From assembly GCF_015687155.1 (NCBI RefSeq), contig NZ_JADPQF010000005.1, positions 248,001 to 312,000 on the forward strand: a stretch of 64,000 nt of DNA. Reading direction: 5' to 3'. The notes beneath the pieces were generated by a model that worked only from the letters and a program-made list of their open reading frames with translations, did no database searches and had not been told where the DNA came from. Below are positions 26,321 to 34,999 of the stretch, in pieces (positions within the stretch are counted from its first letter, which is position 1; each line of letters opens with the position of its first letter). A program made the position numbers and the translations under genes. This DNA comes from Aliikangiella sp. G2MR2-5. Lineage in GTDB: Bacteria; Pseudomonadota; Gammaproteobacteria; Enterobacterales; Kangiellaceae.

Positions 26321-26525
26321 ATCCTTTGTACTCCATTCATTGGTTTAGACCGCCATTTTATCCTCCATATACAGCACGAATGTGAACTGCATTAAATTTT
26401 ATCATTTTAGTAAAGTTTAATTGCTAGAATATCTCATTAGCAAAAGCCATCAGAGGTCACTCAAAGATGAAAGGTTTAATAATTTGATATTTCTACTGCA
26501 TGAGATTTTTCCAGGATAAACTGTG

Positions 26526-27281
26526 TCAGGAGTAAACTTCTTTTCGCGATAGCCAGAGAGTTGAAACAAAAAGCAATATTCCTGATACCGACAGCGATAA
26601 AATAAGAGCTGTAGTTTGTGCATCGGGGTCCCCTCCCATATTCGCCATTGTGATATAGCTCCATGGATAATATATCCAGTGCTCAGACTGACCTATTTTT
26701 AGTATGCCCATGGTTGCAATAACCCCCACCGCAAGGGGGGCAACAATATTTTGTACTCGCCAACTAAGCGCATGTTGAAAAAACAAAATAGGCAAACAGG
26801 ATATTGCACTTTTTGATAGTTGCTTGATGATAGGATAGTCAAAAGCTGAAGAGAAATTTTCTGCAGGATTTGTGACTCCCAACAACATAAATAATAAGAT
26901 TAAAATCGCAGTCCAAACAAAAAGAAAAATGTTGGCTCCGACAATGTAAAACCAGGCAAGCAGGGCTTTGGTAAGATATAGTTGGTATTGCTTAATTGGA
27001 AGCGTCATCATTACTCGCCAAGTTTGATTTTTGTGTTCATTGCCGTTGAGTAATGCAGAAACAAGTGCAACATAAAGTGGGAGCATAAAATAGCACCAAA
27101 GAGAATCCCCCATCATCCACAGCATTTTCCAGCCACTTTTTTCGATCATTGCACCGCCGTCTTTATTAAGCATTAGTAGTGCTTGTAAAGATACAACTGC
27201 AAAAGGACAAGCTATCATCATTAAAAACGAAAGTGACCGTTTGGTCTTAAGTAGCTCAGACTTCAACAAAGCAATCCACAT
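26526..27281 (-). CDS. ABC-2 type transporter permease
   Basis: 251 residues with about six membrane helices, beginning MWIALLKSELLKTKRSLSFLMMIACPF. The pattern of an N-terminal LLKSELLKTKRS segment and the cytoplasmic EHKNQTWRVMMTLPIKQYQLYLTKALLAW loop is typical of bacitracin/lantibiotic-immunity type permeases (BcrB/LanE-like). It lies 25 bp downstream of its ATPase gene on the minus strand. Together they should form an exporter or self-protection pump; no biosynthetic cluster lies nearby to name a substrate. Confidence 0.85.
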   Translation of the reverse strand: MWIALLKSELLKTKRSLSFLMMIACPFAVVSLQALLMLNKDGGAMIEKSGWKMLWMMGDSLWCYFMLPLYVALVSALLNGNEHKNQTWRVMMTLPIKQYQLYLTKALLAWFYIVGANIFLFVWTAILILLFMLLGVTNPAENFSSAFDYPIIKQLSKSAISCLPILFFQHALSWRVQNIVAPLAVGVIATMGILKIGQSEHWIYYPWSYITMANMGGDPDAQTTALILSLSVSGILLFVSTLWLSRKEVYS

Positions 27282-27306
27282 AAATAAATTCCTGAATAAT
27301 CTTATA

Positions 27307-28227
27307 TTAACTTCTGGTTTTGCTAGTTGCAGTCAAAAACCAGTCTTCCAAAGAGGGTTTTGAATAGATCGATTGCAATAATTCAATTCCTGACTCGATG
27401 ATGTATCGGTTAATCTGTGCGATATCCTGACTTTCGATGTCTTTTATAATTATCTGATTCTCAGATTGGATGTAAGCTTCGATAGAGCGACTTTTCAATA
27501 TACCTTGCGCGTTGGATGAATTACTAACTTCTAGCCTAAGTTGACCAGTTTGCTGGTTGACTATGTTGCTCAGTTCCGCTTGTTGCAAAACATTTCCTCC
27601 CTCCAAAACAGCAACATGAGTTGCCATTTTTTCTACTTCGTCAAGTAAATGACTTGAGACAAAGACAGAACAACCGAGCTTTTGTGGTAATGAGCAGATC
27701 AACTCTCTAATTTCCTGCATTCCAGAGGGATCGAGTCCATTAGTAGGCTCATCGAGTATTAATAGCCGCGGTTTTCCCAGCAAAGCCATAGCCAGTGCAA
27801 GCCTTTGCTTCATTCCTAACGAGTAATGCTCTATTTTATTGAAGCGTGCGTTTGCCAAGTCGACAATATCAAGCACGTGGTCAATTTCTCTCATACCTAA
27901 TTTTTTCAGGTAGCAGCCAATTCTCAAAAATTCTTCTCCGTTAAGCTGTGGATAGAGCGCGGGTGAATCGACAATGCAACCCAATTGCCTGCGAATCTCT
28001 ATACTTTGTTCTGGGAGTCTTTTCCCGAGTACATAAACTGATCCTGAGTCGGCCTTTATTAGCCCAGTCAATATACGAATAGTTGTTGATTTCCCTTCAC
28101 CATTGTTCCCTAGAAAAGCAAAGACACTCTTATCAGGAACTTTAAGATTCAGATTTTTGAGAATCTTTATTCCCCCCAGCGCTTTTGTCACCGAATCGAG
28201 CTCGATTACATTGGAAGCTGTATTCAT
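27307..28227 (-). CDS. ABC transporter ATP-binding protein (BcrA-like)
   Basis: 306 residues from ATG 28227; the open frame reaches 28338, but GGAG sits six bases before 28227 and the family N-terminus (NVIELDSVTKALGGIKILKNLNLKV) starts there. Walker A GNNGEGKST at 40-48, signature YSLGMKQRLALA near 135, Walker B RLLILDE near 154, followed by PTNGLDPSGM and the switch SSHLL. The C-terminal extension is typical of multidrug or bacitracin-type exporters. Paired with the permease gene just downstream. Confidence 0.92.
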   Translation of the reverse strand: MNTASNVIELDSVTKALGGIKILKNLNLKVPDKSVFAFLGNNGEGKSTTIRILTGLIKADSGSVYVLGKRLPEQSIEIRRQLGCIVDSPALYPQLNGEEFLRIGCYLKKLGMREIDHVLDIVDLANARFNKIEHYSLGMKQRLALAMALLGKPRLLILDEPTNGLDPSGMQEIRELICSLPQKLGCSVFVSSHLLDEVEKMATHVAVLEGGNVLQQAELSNIVNQQTGQLRLEVSNSSNAQGILKSRSIEAYIQSENQIIIKDIESQDIAQINRYIIESGIELLQSIYSKPSLEDWFLTATSKTRS

Positions 28228-28516
28228 GCATAACTCCGTCATTCTCAGTTTCCCGGTTAAGATCCATCCAAAATAATATAAGTCTCTCCCTGAAAGCCAA
28301 AATAGGCTAATGTAAAATTCCTTTGATAAATGTAACAAGACTCTTTACTTCTACTAGCTTACTTTATTTTTTTTGTGTGTTTTCCGCCCAATTTGAAAAG
28401 CTATTTTTGTAAAAGCTGCTTACAATTTGCAGACTGATTTTTCGCTAGAGGTCAATTATTATTGATTCGTCTGGTAATTCGCGATTGCTGAAACAGTCTG
28501 ATTCATAGGGATATTA

Positions 28517-28873
28517 ATGAAAAACTGGAAAGAGCTGACTAATTTCCAAAAGCTGGTAATCACTTTGGCAATAGTTATTTTGGCACTGCTCGCTCCCGAG
28601 TTTATGATGCTATTGGATCTGGGAGGGATTGAGGCAGCTTTTACATGTCTTCTTCTGTATTACAAACCTTTGTTTCAATGGCTCAGGATTAAAAAAGAAA
28701 AGCTTATTAATGAACTAAAAATAATTAAGCTCTATCTTCAGGGTTGTGCTCTTTCTGAAACTCGAGTGCTGATTAGTAGCGTATTTTACGGTTCTCTCTT
28801 TATTTTGATTACCGGTTCAGGCTTTATTGCATTGAGCTTTTTCTTGCCCTCGTTATTTATTGGCGTCGCTTGA
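28517..28873 (+). CDS. Small membrane protein of unknown function
   Basis: 118 residues with AGGGA before the ATG. Two or three hydrophobic segments: about 10-30 (LVITLAIVILALLAPEFMML), 32-48, and 85-115 (FYGSLFILITGSGFIALSFF). The linker is basic (RIKKEKLINELKIIK). No domain recognised. It stands alone between divergent and convergent neighbours. Confidence 0.6.
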   Translation: MKNWKELTNFQKLVITLAIVILALLAPEFMMLLDLGGIEAAFTCLLLYYKPLFQWLRIKKEKLINELKIIKLYLQGCALSETRVLISSVFYGSLFILITGSGFIALSFFLPSLFIGVA

Positions 28874-28914
28874 ACTTAGCATTTCATTAGATGAACAGAT
28901 TTAAAATAGTATTT

Positions 28915-30984
28915 TTAGCTTTCTTTGGATCGCAAAGAGCATGTTGCTACCTGATTCATCTGTATCGCGGATTCCAGATTAGTCAAACCTTCTAGTGATT
29001 TTAATAACTGTATATAGATAGCGCGATTTCGACCTTCCTTTTTTGCTTTGTATAGAGCTTGATCAGCTAGCTCCAGTGTTTCAGTAATTTGAATGGAGTG
29101 GCGTGATTTTTGGAGTTGAATGCAACCTATCGAGGTGGTTACTGAAATCAACTCGGAATTGATTTCAAAAATTTTGTCAGCAATAGTCTTAAGTATTTTT
29201 CGTGCGATTACTTTATCCTGTTCTACACCCATACTTTCGGTAATCAGTAAAAACTCCTCACCACCCATACGTACTAGGGTATCGCTTTCTCTAATAATGC
29301 TATTTATTCGATTGGAAAACTCCACCAGTATCATATCGCCGACCGAATGCCCCCAGGTATCATTAATCGATTTAAAATGGTCAATATCAAGAATGAAAAT
29401 GCAATAGTCGAGATTTGAATTTTGTTTGATTTTTTCTGTCACTCTCTGGTCGAAAAATCTTCTGTTGTAAATTTGGGTTAGCGGATCGATATAGCGTTGT
29501 CTATCCAGCTCCTTGTTTTCATAAACAAGCTTTCTACTATAGGCTCTTGCTTTTCTGTACATGAAAATAAACAGTGAAAGTAGTAGCAAAACGATAATTG
29601 AGCTTAGCCACCAGATTTTTTCTTGCAGTTGCTGGTTTTTGATTTCTATTTCGTTTCTTCGATTTCTTTCTGCCAGAGCTTCAATTTCCCGGTCTTTTTC
29701 GGAGAGTTTATACAAAGTTTTTAAGCGAAGCATTTTGCCTTCACGCTCTGAGTTAAATATCTTGTCAGACAGCTTTTTATATTCGACATGGGCGAGGTAT
29801 GCTCTCTTATAGTCACCTATCTGAGCCATTGCTTCAGCCCAGCTATCAAAGTTGTCCGATAAAGCATCGAGTTTATTATGTTCATGAAAATAGTGATTGG
29901 CTGAGGAAAAATATTCTTCAGCGGTTTCAAGGTTGTTTTTATAAGCGAGGCTAACAGCAATTAACGAGCGAGCATATGCGGCTAGTTCCTGAAAATTATT
30001 CTGATTGGCATAATTTAATGTTTCTACTGCATAAGCTACCGCTTTTTCATAATTTTGTTTACGATGCTCTATTGCAGACAAGTTAGTATAAATACTATGA
30101 ATCGCATATTGGTTTTTAATCGTTTGTGCAAGCAGTATTGCTTTTTGGTAGATATTCGAAGCTTGCTCAATTTTGTCCGCGCCAATCAAGATATAGCCGC
30201 GATTCTGATACAGTTCGAGTACCTGTGATTTGTTATCGGTGCTCAGATGATAATCTATTGCGCGCTGGTTCAGTTGAAGAGCATCTTCGGTATAACCAAG
30301 AGCCGCTTCAGACAAAGCTAGTACTTTAAAAGCGGTGGCCATGCGAAATTGGTCATTATTATTTTGAGCGATAGAAAGCGCATTCTGCATAGCCTCAATT
30401 GATTCGGAATGACGAGAGCTACTTTGTGCAATCGAAGAGAATGTCGTGCTGATCCAGTAGTTAAGTATTGCTGAAGAAGAGCCAATTATCTGGTTGTAGG
30501 ACTTTTCAATTAATAGCTCATATTTGGGCTGGTCTCCCTTTTGGTATGCCTGCCACGCCCGGCAAAATGATATCGAAGCAACTAGCGCCGTCTTATCAGG
30601 TTGAGTAAGTGCAAAGTTTTCCATGAACTCAATGCTTTTGATAATGCCATCAAATTGATTTGAAAATGCGTGCAGATAGCAGCGATAACCAAAATAGTAA
30701 GCAATATCATTGACGTTTGAGTCCAGAATCGATGTTTCTATTTTGGCCAGCTCTTCTAAAATAGTCTGGCGACTGCCTTCGTTTATCTGAGCGATTGATT
30801 CTATGAGCTTTTCATTCTTTGAGTAGTAGATGCTATCAGACGGTGCTTCAGAGGGTTGTAGTGAAGCGCTATAAAGAAAAAAAGATAATAAAACATTAAG
30901 AATAAAGAATAACTTTACTCTCTGGCTGAGCCCGGTCGTAATTTCGAATTTAGCTATTGAAGATTGATTTTGGGATTTAGACAC
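28915..30984 (-). CDS. Periplasmic-TPR diguanylate cyclase
   Basis: 689 residues. An N-terminal membrane/signal segment (about 24-45), then about 400 residues of helical TPR-like repeats (for example AFKVLALSEAALGYTEDALQLNQRAI and YTNLSAIEHRKQNYEKAVAYAVE), a membrane helix near 455-475 (IWWLSSIIVLLLLSLFIFMY), and a GGDEF domain. The active site reads GGEEF at 574-578, with DIDHFKSINDTWGH, and the inhibitory I-site RESD (565-568) is intact. It should synthesise c-di-GMP under feedback control, with the periplasmic repeats as sensor or protein-binding surface. Confidence 0.88.
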   Translation of the reverse strand: MSKSQNQSSIAKFEITTGLSQRVKLFFILNVLLSFFLYSASLQPSEAPSDSIYYSKNEKLIESIAQINEGSRQTILEELAKIETSILDSNVNDIAYYFGYRCYLHAFSNQFDGIIKSIEFMENFALTQPDKTALVASISFCRAWQAYQKGDQPKYELLIEKSYNQIIGSSSAILNYWISTTFSSIAQSSSRHSESIEAMQNALSIAQNNNDQFRMATAFKVLALSEAALGYTEDALQLNQRAIDYHLSTDNKSQVLELYQNRGYILIGADKIEQASNIYQKAILLAQTIKNQYAIHSIYTNLSAIEHRKQNYEKAVAYAVETLNYANQNNFQELAAYARSLIAVSLAYKNNLETAEEYFSSANHYFHEHNKLDALSDNFDSWAEAMAQIGDYKRAYLAHVEYKKLSDKIFNSEREGKMLRLKTLYKLSEKDREIEALAERNRRNEIEIKNQQLQEKIWWLSSIIVLLLLSLFIFMYRKARAYSRKLVYENKELDRQRYIDPLTQIYNRRFFDQRVTEKIKQNSNLDYCIFILDIDHFKSINDTWGHSVGDMILVEFSNRINSIIRESDTLVRMGGEEFLLITESMGVEQDKVIARKILKTIADKIFEINSELISVTTSIGCIQLQKSRHSIQITETLELADQALYKAKKEGRNRAIYIQLLKSLEGLTNLESAIQMNQVATCSLRSKES

Positions 30985-31075
30985 ATTTTTAGAGCGTTAA
31001 CGATAAAACAGCTAATATATAGAATAGCCTATCTTCGAAGATTTCGCTGAGAGCTCATTGGTGATTTAGCTTGCA

Positions 31076-31096
31076 CTGCCCCGTGATTCGGGGCAG
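31076..31096 (-). terminator. Hairpin after nhaA
   Basis: Perfect 8-bp GC-rich stem CTGCCCCG / CGGGGCAG with a 5-nt loop, ten bases after the nhaA stop on the minus strand. No T-tract follows, so it may be a stability element or a weak terminator. Confidence 0.5.
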
Positions 31097-31105
31097 AGAT
31101 TTAAG

Positions 31106-32335
31106 CTATTTGTCGCTTGTACAATAGCGGAGTAGAAGATAGCCGGAAAGTCCGGAAATGAAAGAGGATAAAATTATCGCAAGCTTTTCACCTGACTGAA
31201 AAGCGTTGGTGTCACCAAAAGCGAGACTGTTTACAAATAAACTCATTGTAAAGCCTATTCCCGTCAAAATGCTCACTGCATATAGCATCGGCCAGTTCGA
31301 CCTTTCCGGCAATTTTGCCAATTTTAACTTGATCGCAAGCCAGCTGAATCCAAAAACACCAAGTTGTTTACCAACAAATAATCCAAGAAAAACGCCAAGC
31401 GGAACCTCTTTTAACATTGCATCAACCGATAACCCTTTTAAGTCTACACCTGCATTCACAAATGCAAACAGGGGAAGGATTAAATAGGCAACCCAGCTAT
31501 GTAACTGGTGCTCGGTATGTTTAAGCATAGAGAATTCATTACCGACACTATCTTTGCTTGTTAACGGAATGGTAAATGCTAGAGCAACACCTGCGAGGGT
31601 CGCATGAACACCAGACTTTAATACGCTAACCCAGAGGATAATCCCGATGGCAATATACAAGCTTCTCCTGGCAACGTTTAAATAATTTAACACAACTAGT
31701 GCTGCTAACGACGCAAGCGAAACAGAAAGAGATACTGTAGAAAGATCTTCTGTATAGAATAGCGCAATGATGACGATGGCACCCAGATCATCGATAATTG
31801 CCAACGCCATTAGAAACATTTTTAGAGAAATTGGTACTCTATTGCCAAGCAGGCTCAATATTCCCAGAGCAAAGGCAATGTCAGTTGCTGTTGGTATCGC
31901 CCAGCCTCTCATCGCAAACTCATCGCCCTGATTAAAAAAGGTATAGACCAGAGCCGGGACCAGCATTCCTCCTATAGCAGCAAAACCCGGCAGGGTAATC
32001 TGAGCCATCGATGAAAGCTCCCCTTCCATTATTTCTCGCTTCACTTCAAGACCTATGAGGAAAAAGAATATTGCCATCAGGCCATCGTTTATCCATAGAA
32101 TCAGGGGCTTATCAATTTGTAGTTCGCTAATTCTTATTTCAACAGGTAAATGCAGAAATGCTTCATACTCATCGATTAAGTTTGAGTTTTTTAGGACAAG
32201 TGCGAGCAATGTGGCAATCATCAGGAGGATACCGCCTGATGATTCCTTCTGGAAAAATGACTCAAGCGAGCGCAAAGGTTGCTGGATAACCGGCGAATTT
32301 AACAAGTTTTCCGGGGATAGGTCTTGTTTGGTCAT
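31106..32335 (-). CDS. nhaA: Na+/H+ antiporter NhaA
   Basis: 409 residues, about twelve membrane helices. It exchanges Na+ or Li+ for protons, important for sodium and alkaline pH tolerance, which fits a marine lifestyle. Signature segments: GLMAIFFFLIGLEVKREIMEGEL, AIPTATDIAFALGIL with D152, and the paired aspartates D182/D183 in AIIDDLGAIVIIALFY, which bind the cation. The C-terminal TGIGFTMSLFVNSLAF is also typical. Start ATG agrees with the family N-terminus. Slightly longer than E. coli NhaA (388). Confidence 0.95.
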   Translation of the reverse strand: MTKQDLSPENLLNSPVIQQPLRSLESFFQKESSGGILLMIATLLALVLKNSNLIDEYEAFLHLPVEIRISELQIDKPLILWINDGLMAIFFFLIGLEVKREIMEGELSSMAQITLPGFAAIGGMLVPALVYTFFNQGDEFAMRGWAIPTATDIAFALGILSLLGNRVPISLKMFLMALAIIDDLGAIVIIALFYTEDLSTVSLSVSLASLAALVVLNYLNVARRSLYIAIGIILWVSVLKSGVHATLAGVALAFTIPLTSKDSVGNEFSMLKHTEHQLHSWVAYLILPLFAFVNAGVDLKGLSVDAMLKEVPLGVFLGLFVGKQLGVFGFSWLAIKLKLAKLPERSNWPMLYAVSILTGIGFTMSLFVNSLAFGDTNAFQSGEKLAIILSSFISGLSGYLLLRYCTSDK

Positions 32336-32599
32336 AGTTTTTTAATTCATTACCTCTTTGTCTGGAACTTAAGATGGGGTAGGTTATAAGCATAGTCTAA
32401 CGAGCGTGATTACATAATATTCCCGTTTTCAAAAAATAAATTGATTTTATGACAGCTTACTGAAAAGGAGAGGCAAGGTCCTGTCTGTTGACAAAAGTTA
32501 TACTCCCTCTTTCAAATAAAACTGAGAGGGAGCAAGTAAGTTATAGCAGATAAAGTGTTGTCTGTCTCCGAATGGAGAAGGTGCTGGTCATGCTTCTGG

Positions 32600-33883
32600 C
32601 TACACACTTAGACCCAGAATATGTGACTTCAGTTGTTCAAAGTTAGCTTGCAATTGCACTGAAAGGTCTTCCTTGGTCGCACAGCTTTCCAGAGCTTCTG
32701 GTAAGGGAAGTGCTATTTCCAGTGTTTCCTCGACTGTCGATTTGAATTTCGCCGGATGGGCTGTACCAAGGAAAATGCCGATTTCGTCGTCGACCAGAGA
32801 GTCTGCTAACGCCTTAAAAGCAACAGCAGCATGAGGCTCGCTAATATAACCTGATTGATAAAGACTCCTTAAACTATCACGCGTATCTTCTTCAGAAACG
32901 GCTGTACCTGTCAGATCTTTACGATCAAACTGGTCTGATTGCATTAAGTACTCTATTCGAGGCCAGTTATTTGGTCGACTAACGTCCATTGCATTGGATA
33001 TTGTTGCTATTGTCTCATTGGGAGACCATTCTCCGCTTTGTAGATAACGTGGTACTGTATCGTTCAAGTTTGTTGAAGCAATAAAGCGTTTAATCGGTAA
33101 TCCCAGGGTTTTAGCAATGATACCTGCGCATAGATTACCAAAGTTGCCGCTTGGTACGCTGACAACAACTGAATTCCTTTTATCTTCCGGCAGTTGAGTA
33201 AACGCGTCGAAGTAATAGCAAACCTGAGCTAACAATCGGCTAATATTAATGGAATTTGCTGAGTTCAAGCCAATTTGTTCAACGAAAGATGCATCGTCGA
33301 AGCTTTGTTTTACTAACTGCTGGCAATCATCAAAGTCTCCTTCTACCGCTACCGTATGAATATTATCACCCAAAGTAGTAAACATTTTTTGTTGGAGTTC
33401 TGAAATCTTCCCTTTTGGAAAAAGGACCACTACCCGGATATCTTTCAGTCCGTGAAATGCATGGGCAACTGCGGCACCAGTATCTCCCGAGGTTGCAGTG
33501 AGAATTGTGATAGGCTGTTCACTAGCAAATTCTTGCAGACAATTAGCCATAAAGTTCGCACCAAAATCTTTAAACGCTAAAGTTGGACCATGAAAAAGTT
33601 CCAAACAGTAGTTTTGAGTACTGACTTTTTCCAGTTTGGCTGGAAAACGAAAGGTCTTATCGATGACCATTTTTAACGTACTATCGTCCATATTTTCCGA
33701 AACAAAATTCTTCAGTATTTCAAAGTATCTCTGGTGTGGCGAGAGTTTTAGAATTTGTTCGATGTTCGTCAGTTGCGGAATTTTCTTTGGAAAAAAAAGT
33801 CCCTGATTTCTTCCTAAACCTGTCCGAACAGCGGTTTTAAAATCGACAATTTGAGAGTTGTCCTTAAGATTATAGAGTTTCAC
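32600..33883 (-). CDS. thrC: Threonine synthase
   Basis: 427 residues starting at GTG 33883 (AGG seven bases upstream). It converts O-phosphohomoserine to threonine with PLP. The PLP lysine is K105 in HGPTLAFKDFG; other landmarks are TATSGDTGAAVAHAF, VVSVPSGNFGNLCAG and the C-terminal FLGTAHPAKF. It is the last gene of a minus-strand thrA-thrB-thrC operon, 90 bp after thrB, under the attenuator near 37.6 kb. Confidence 0.96.
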   Translation of the reverse strand: MKLYNLKDNSQIVDFKTAVRTGLGRNQGLFFPKKIPQLTNIEQILKLSPHQRYFEILKNFVSENMDDSTLKMVIDKTFRFPAKLEKVSTQNYCLELFHGPTLAFKDFGANFMANCLQEFASEQPITILTATSGDTGAAVAHAFHGLKDIRVVVLFPKGKISELQQKMFTTLGDNIHTVAVEGDFDDCQQLVKQSFDDASFVEQIGLNSANSINISRLLAQVCYYFDAFTQLPEDKRNSVVVSVPSGNFGNLCAGIIAKTLGLPIKRFIASTNLNDTVPRYLQSGEWSPNETIATISNAMDVSRPNNWPRIEYLMQSDQFDRKDLTGTAVSEEDTRDSLRSLYQSGYISEPHAAVAFKALADSLVDDEIGIFLGTAHPAKFKSTVEETLEIALPLPEALESCATKEDLSVQLQANFEQLKSHILGLSV

Positions 33884-33973
33884 TTGTTTGCCTATGCTGT
33901 ATTAAATAATTTACATCATCTTTTGACTATTTACTCTGCTCGCTATTTTTAGTGAGAGGCAATAGCATTTTGT

Positions 33974-34930
33974 TTAGCACTTTCTTGCACCTTGATGGTC
34001 AACCTGGCAGATATGAACAAATCCTGCCTCCGATTGTAAATAGTTTTCAGTCAACCAGTCTTTTGCTTTTGTGGCGGACTCGCGATCGTCGAAAACGGTA
34101 AAAAGTGTAGGACCAGATCCTGAAATTCCGGACGCCAGGCTTCCCAGCTGCTTTAGTTCCAAAATACTTTTTTCAAAATTAGGAAGTAAACTTTTACGGT
34201 AAGGTTCGGCGACAACATCTTTGAGCAATGAAAATGCCTGCTCCTTGTCCTGACGATAGCAGGCGTCAACAAAACCTGCCAGGTTTTGGCCGAACTCAAT
34301 AAGTGTTTTACGTTCGTATTGAGCTGGAAGTATTTCTCGAGCAGCTTTGGTGCTTACTTCGACATCTGGATAGGCGATTACCCAGAAACAATCATCGAAC
34401 GTAGGCAGTTTCTGGGTGATTTTATTTTCGTCGTTCAACATTAGTTGCAAGCCACCGAGAAAGCAGGGAGCTACATTGTCATAGTGCAGACTACCACTGA
34501 TCTGAGCTTCAAGTTCGCCCATCATTTTTAGTAACTTAATTTCGCTAAAAGGGAGTTGGTAGAACTGATTGAGAGCGACAAAGGCGGCGACTACCGAGCA
34601 AGCGCTAGACCCCAGACCGCTGCTAACAGGGATATTTTTTTCCAGCGTTACTTTGATTAACAGAGGTTCTCTTCCAAGTTGAGCAAGAGCGGTATTAAAT
34701 GCCACAATACACTTCCAGACAATGTTTTCTTTTGTGTCCTGAGGCAATTTATCTGCGTGAGTTCCGGTCAGAATAAACTGATCGGAATTAGCATCAGTTT
34801 TCAACAATTTCTCAACTCGAACAATGTCACCAACTAGTTGACCATCAACCGGTGATAAACATAGGCCGAGTGTATCAAATCCGACACTAACATTTCCGAT
34901 CGAGATAGGTGCAAAGACTGAAACAGACAT
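33974..34930 (-). CDS. thrB: Homoserine kinase
   Basis: 318 residues from ATG 34930 (CAGGA eight bases upstream; the frame would allow a TTG three bases earlier). GHMP-kinase fold: VFAPISIGNVSVGFDTLG, ATP-loop IPVSSGLGSSACSVVAAFVALN, and GISGSGPTLF. It phosphorylates homoserine for ThrC. It is 66 bp after thrA in the thr operon. Confidence 0.96.
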   Translation of the reverse strand: MSVSVFAPISIGNVSVGFDTLGLCLSPVDGQLVGDIVRVEKLLKTDANSDQFILTGTHADKLPQDTKENIVWKCIVAFNTALAQLGREPLLIKVTLEKNIPVSSGLGSSACSVVAAFVALNQFYQLPFSEIKLLKMMGELEAQISGSLHYDNVAPCFLGGLQLMLNDENKITQKLPTFDDCFWVIAYPDVEVSTKAAREILPAQYERKTLIEFGQNLAGFVDACYRQDKEQAFSLLKDVVAEPYRKSLLPNFEKSILELKQLGSLASGISGSGPTLFTVFDDRESATKAKDWLTENYLQSEAGFVHICQVDHQGARKC

Positions 34931-34999
34931 CAATTTTTCCTGGTTGTTATATTCAAATCAATTTCGCTACACATAGATATAAAAGTGACCAATTTCTTA

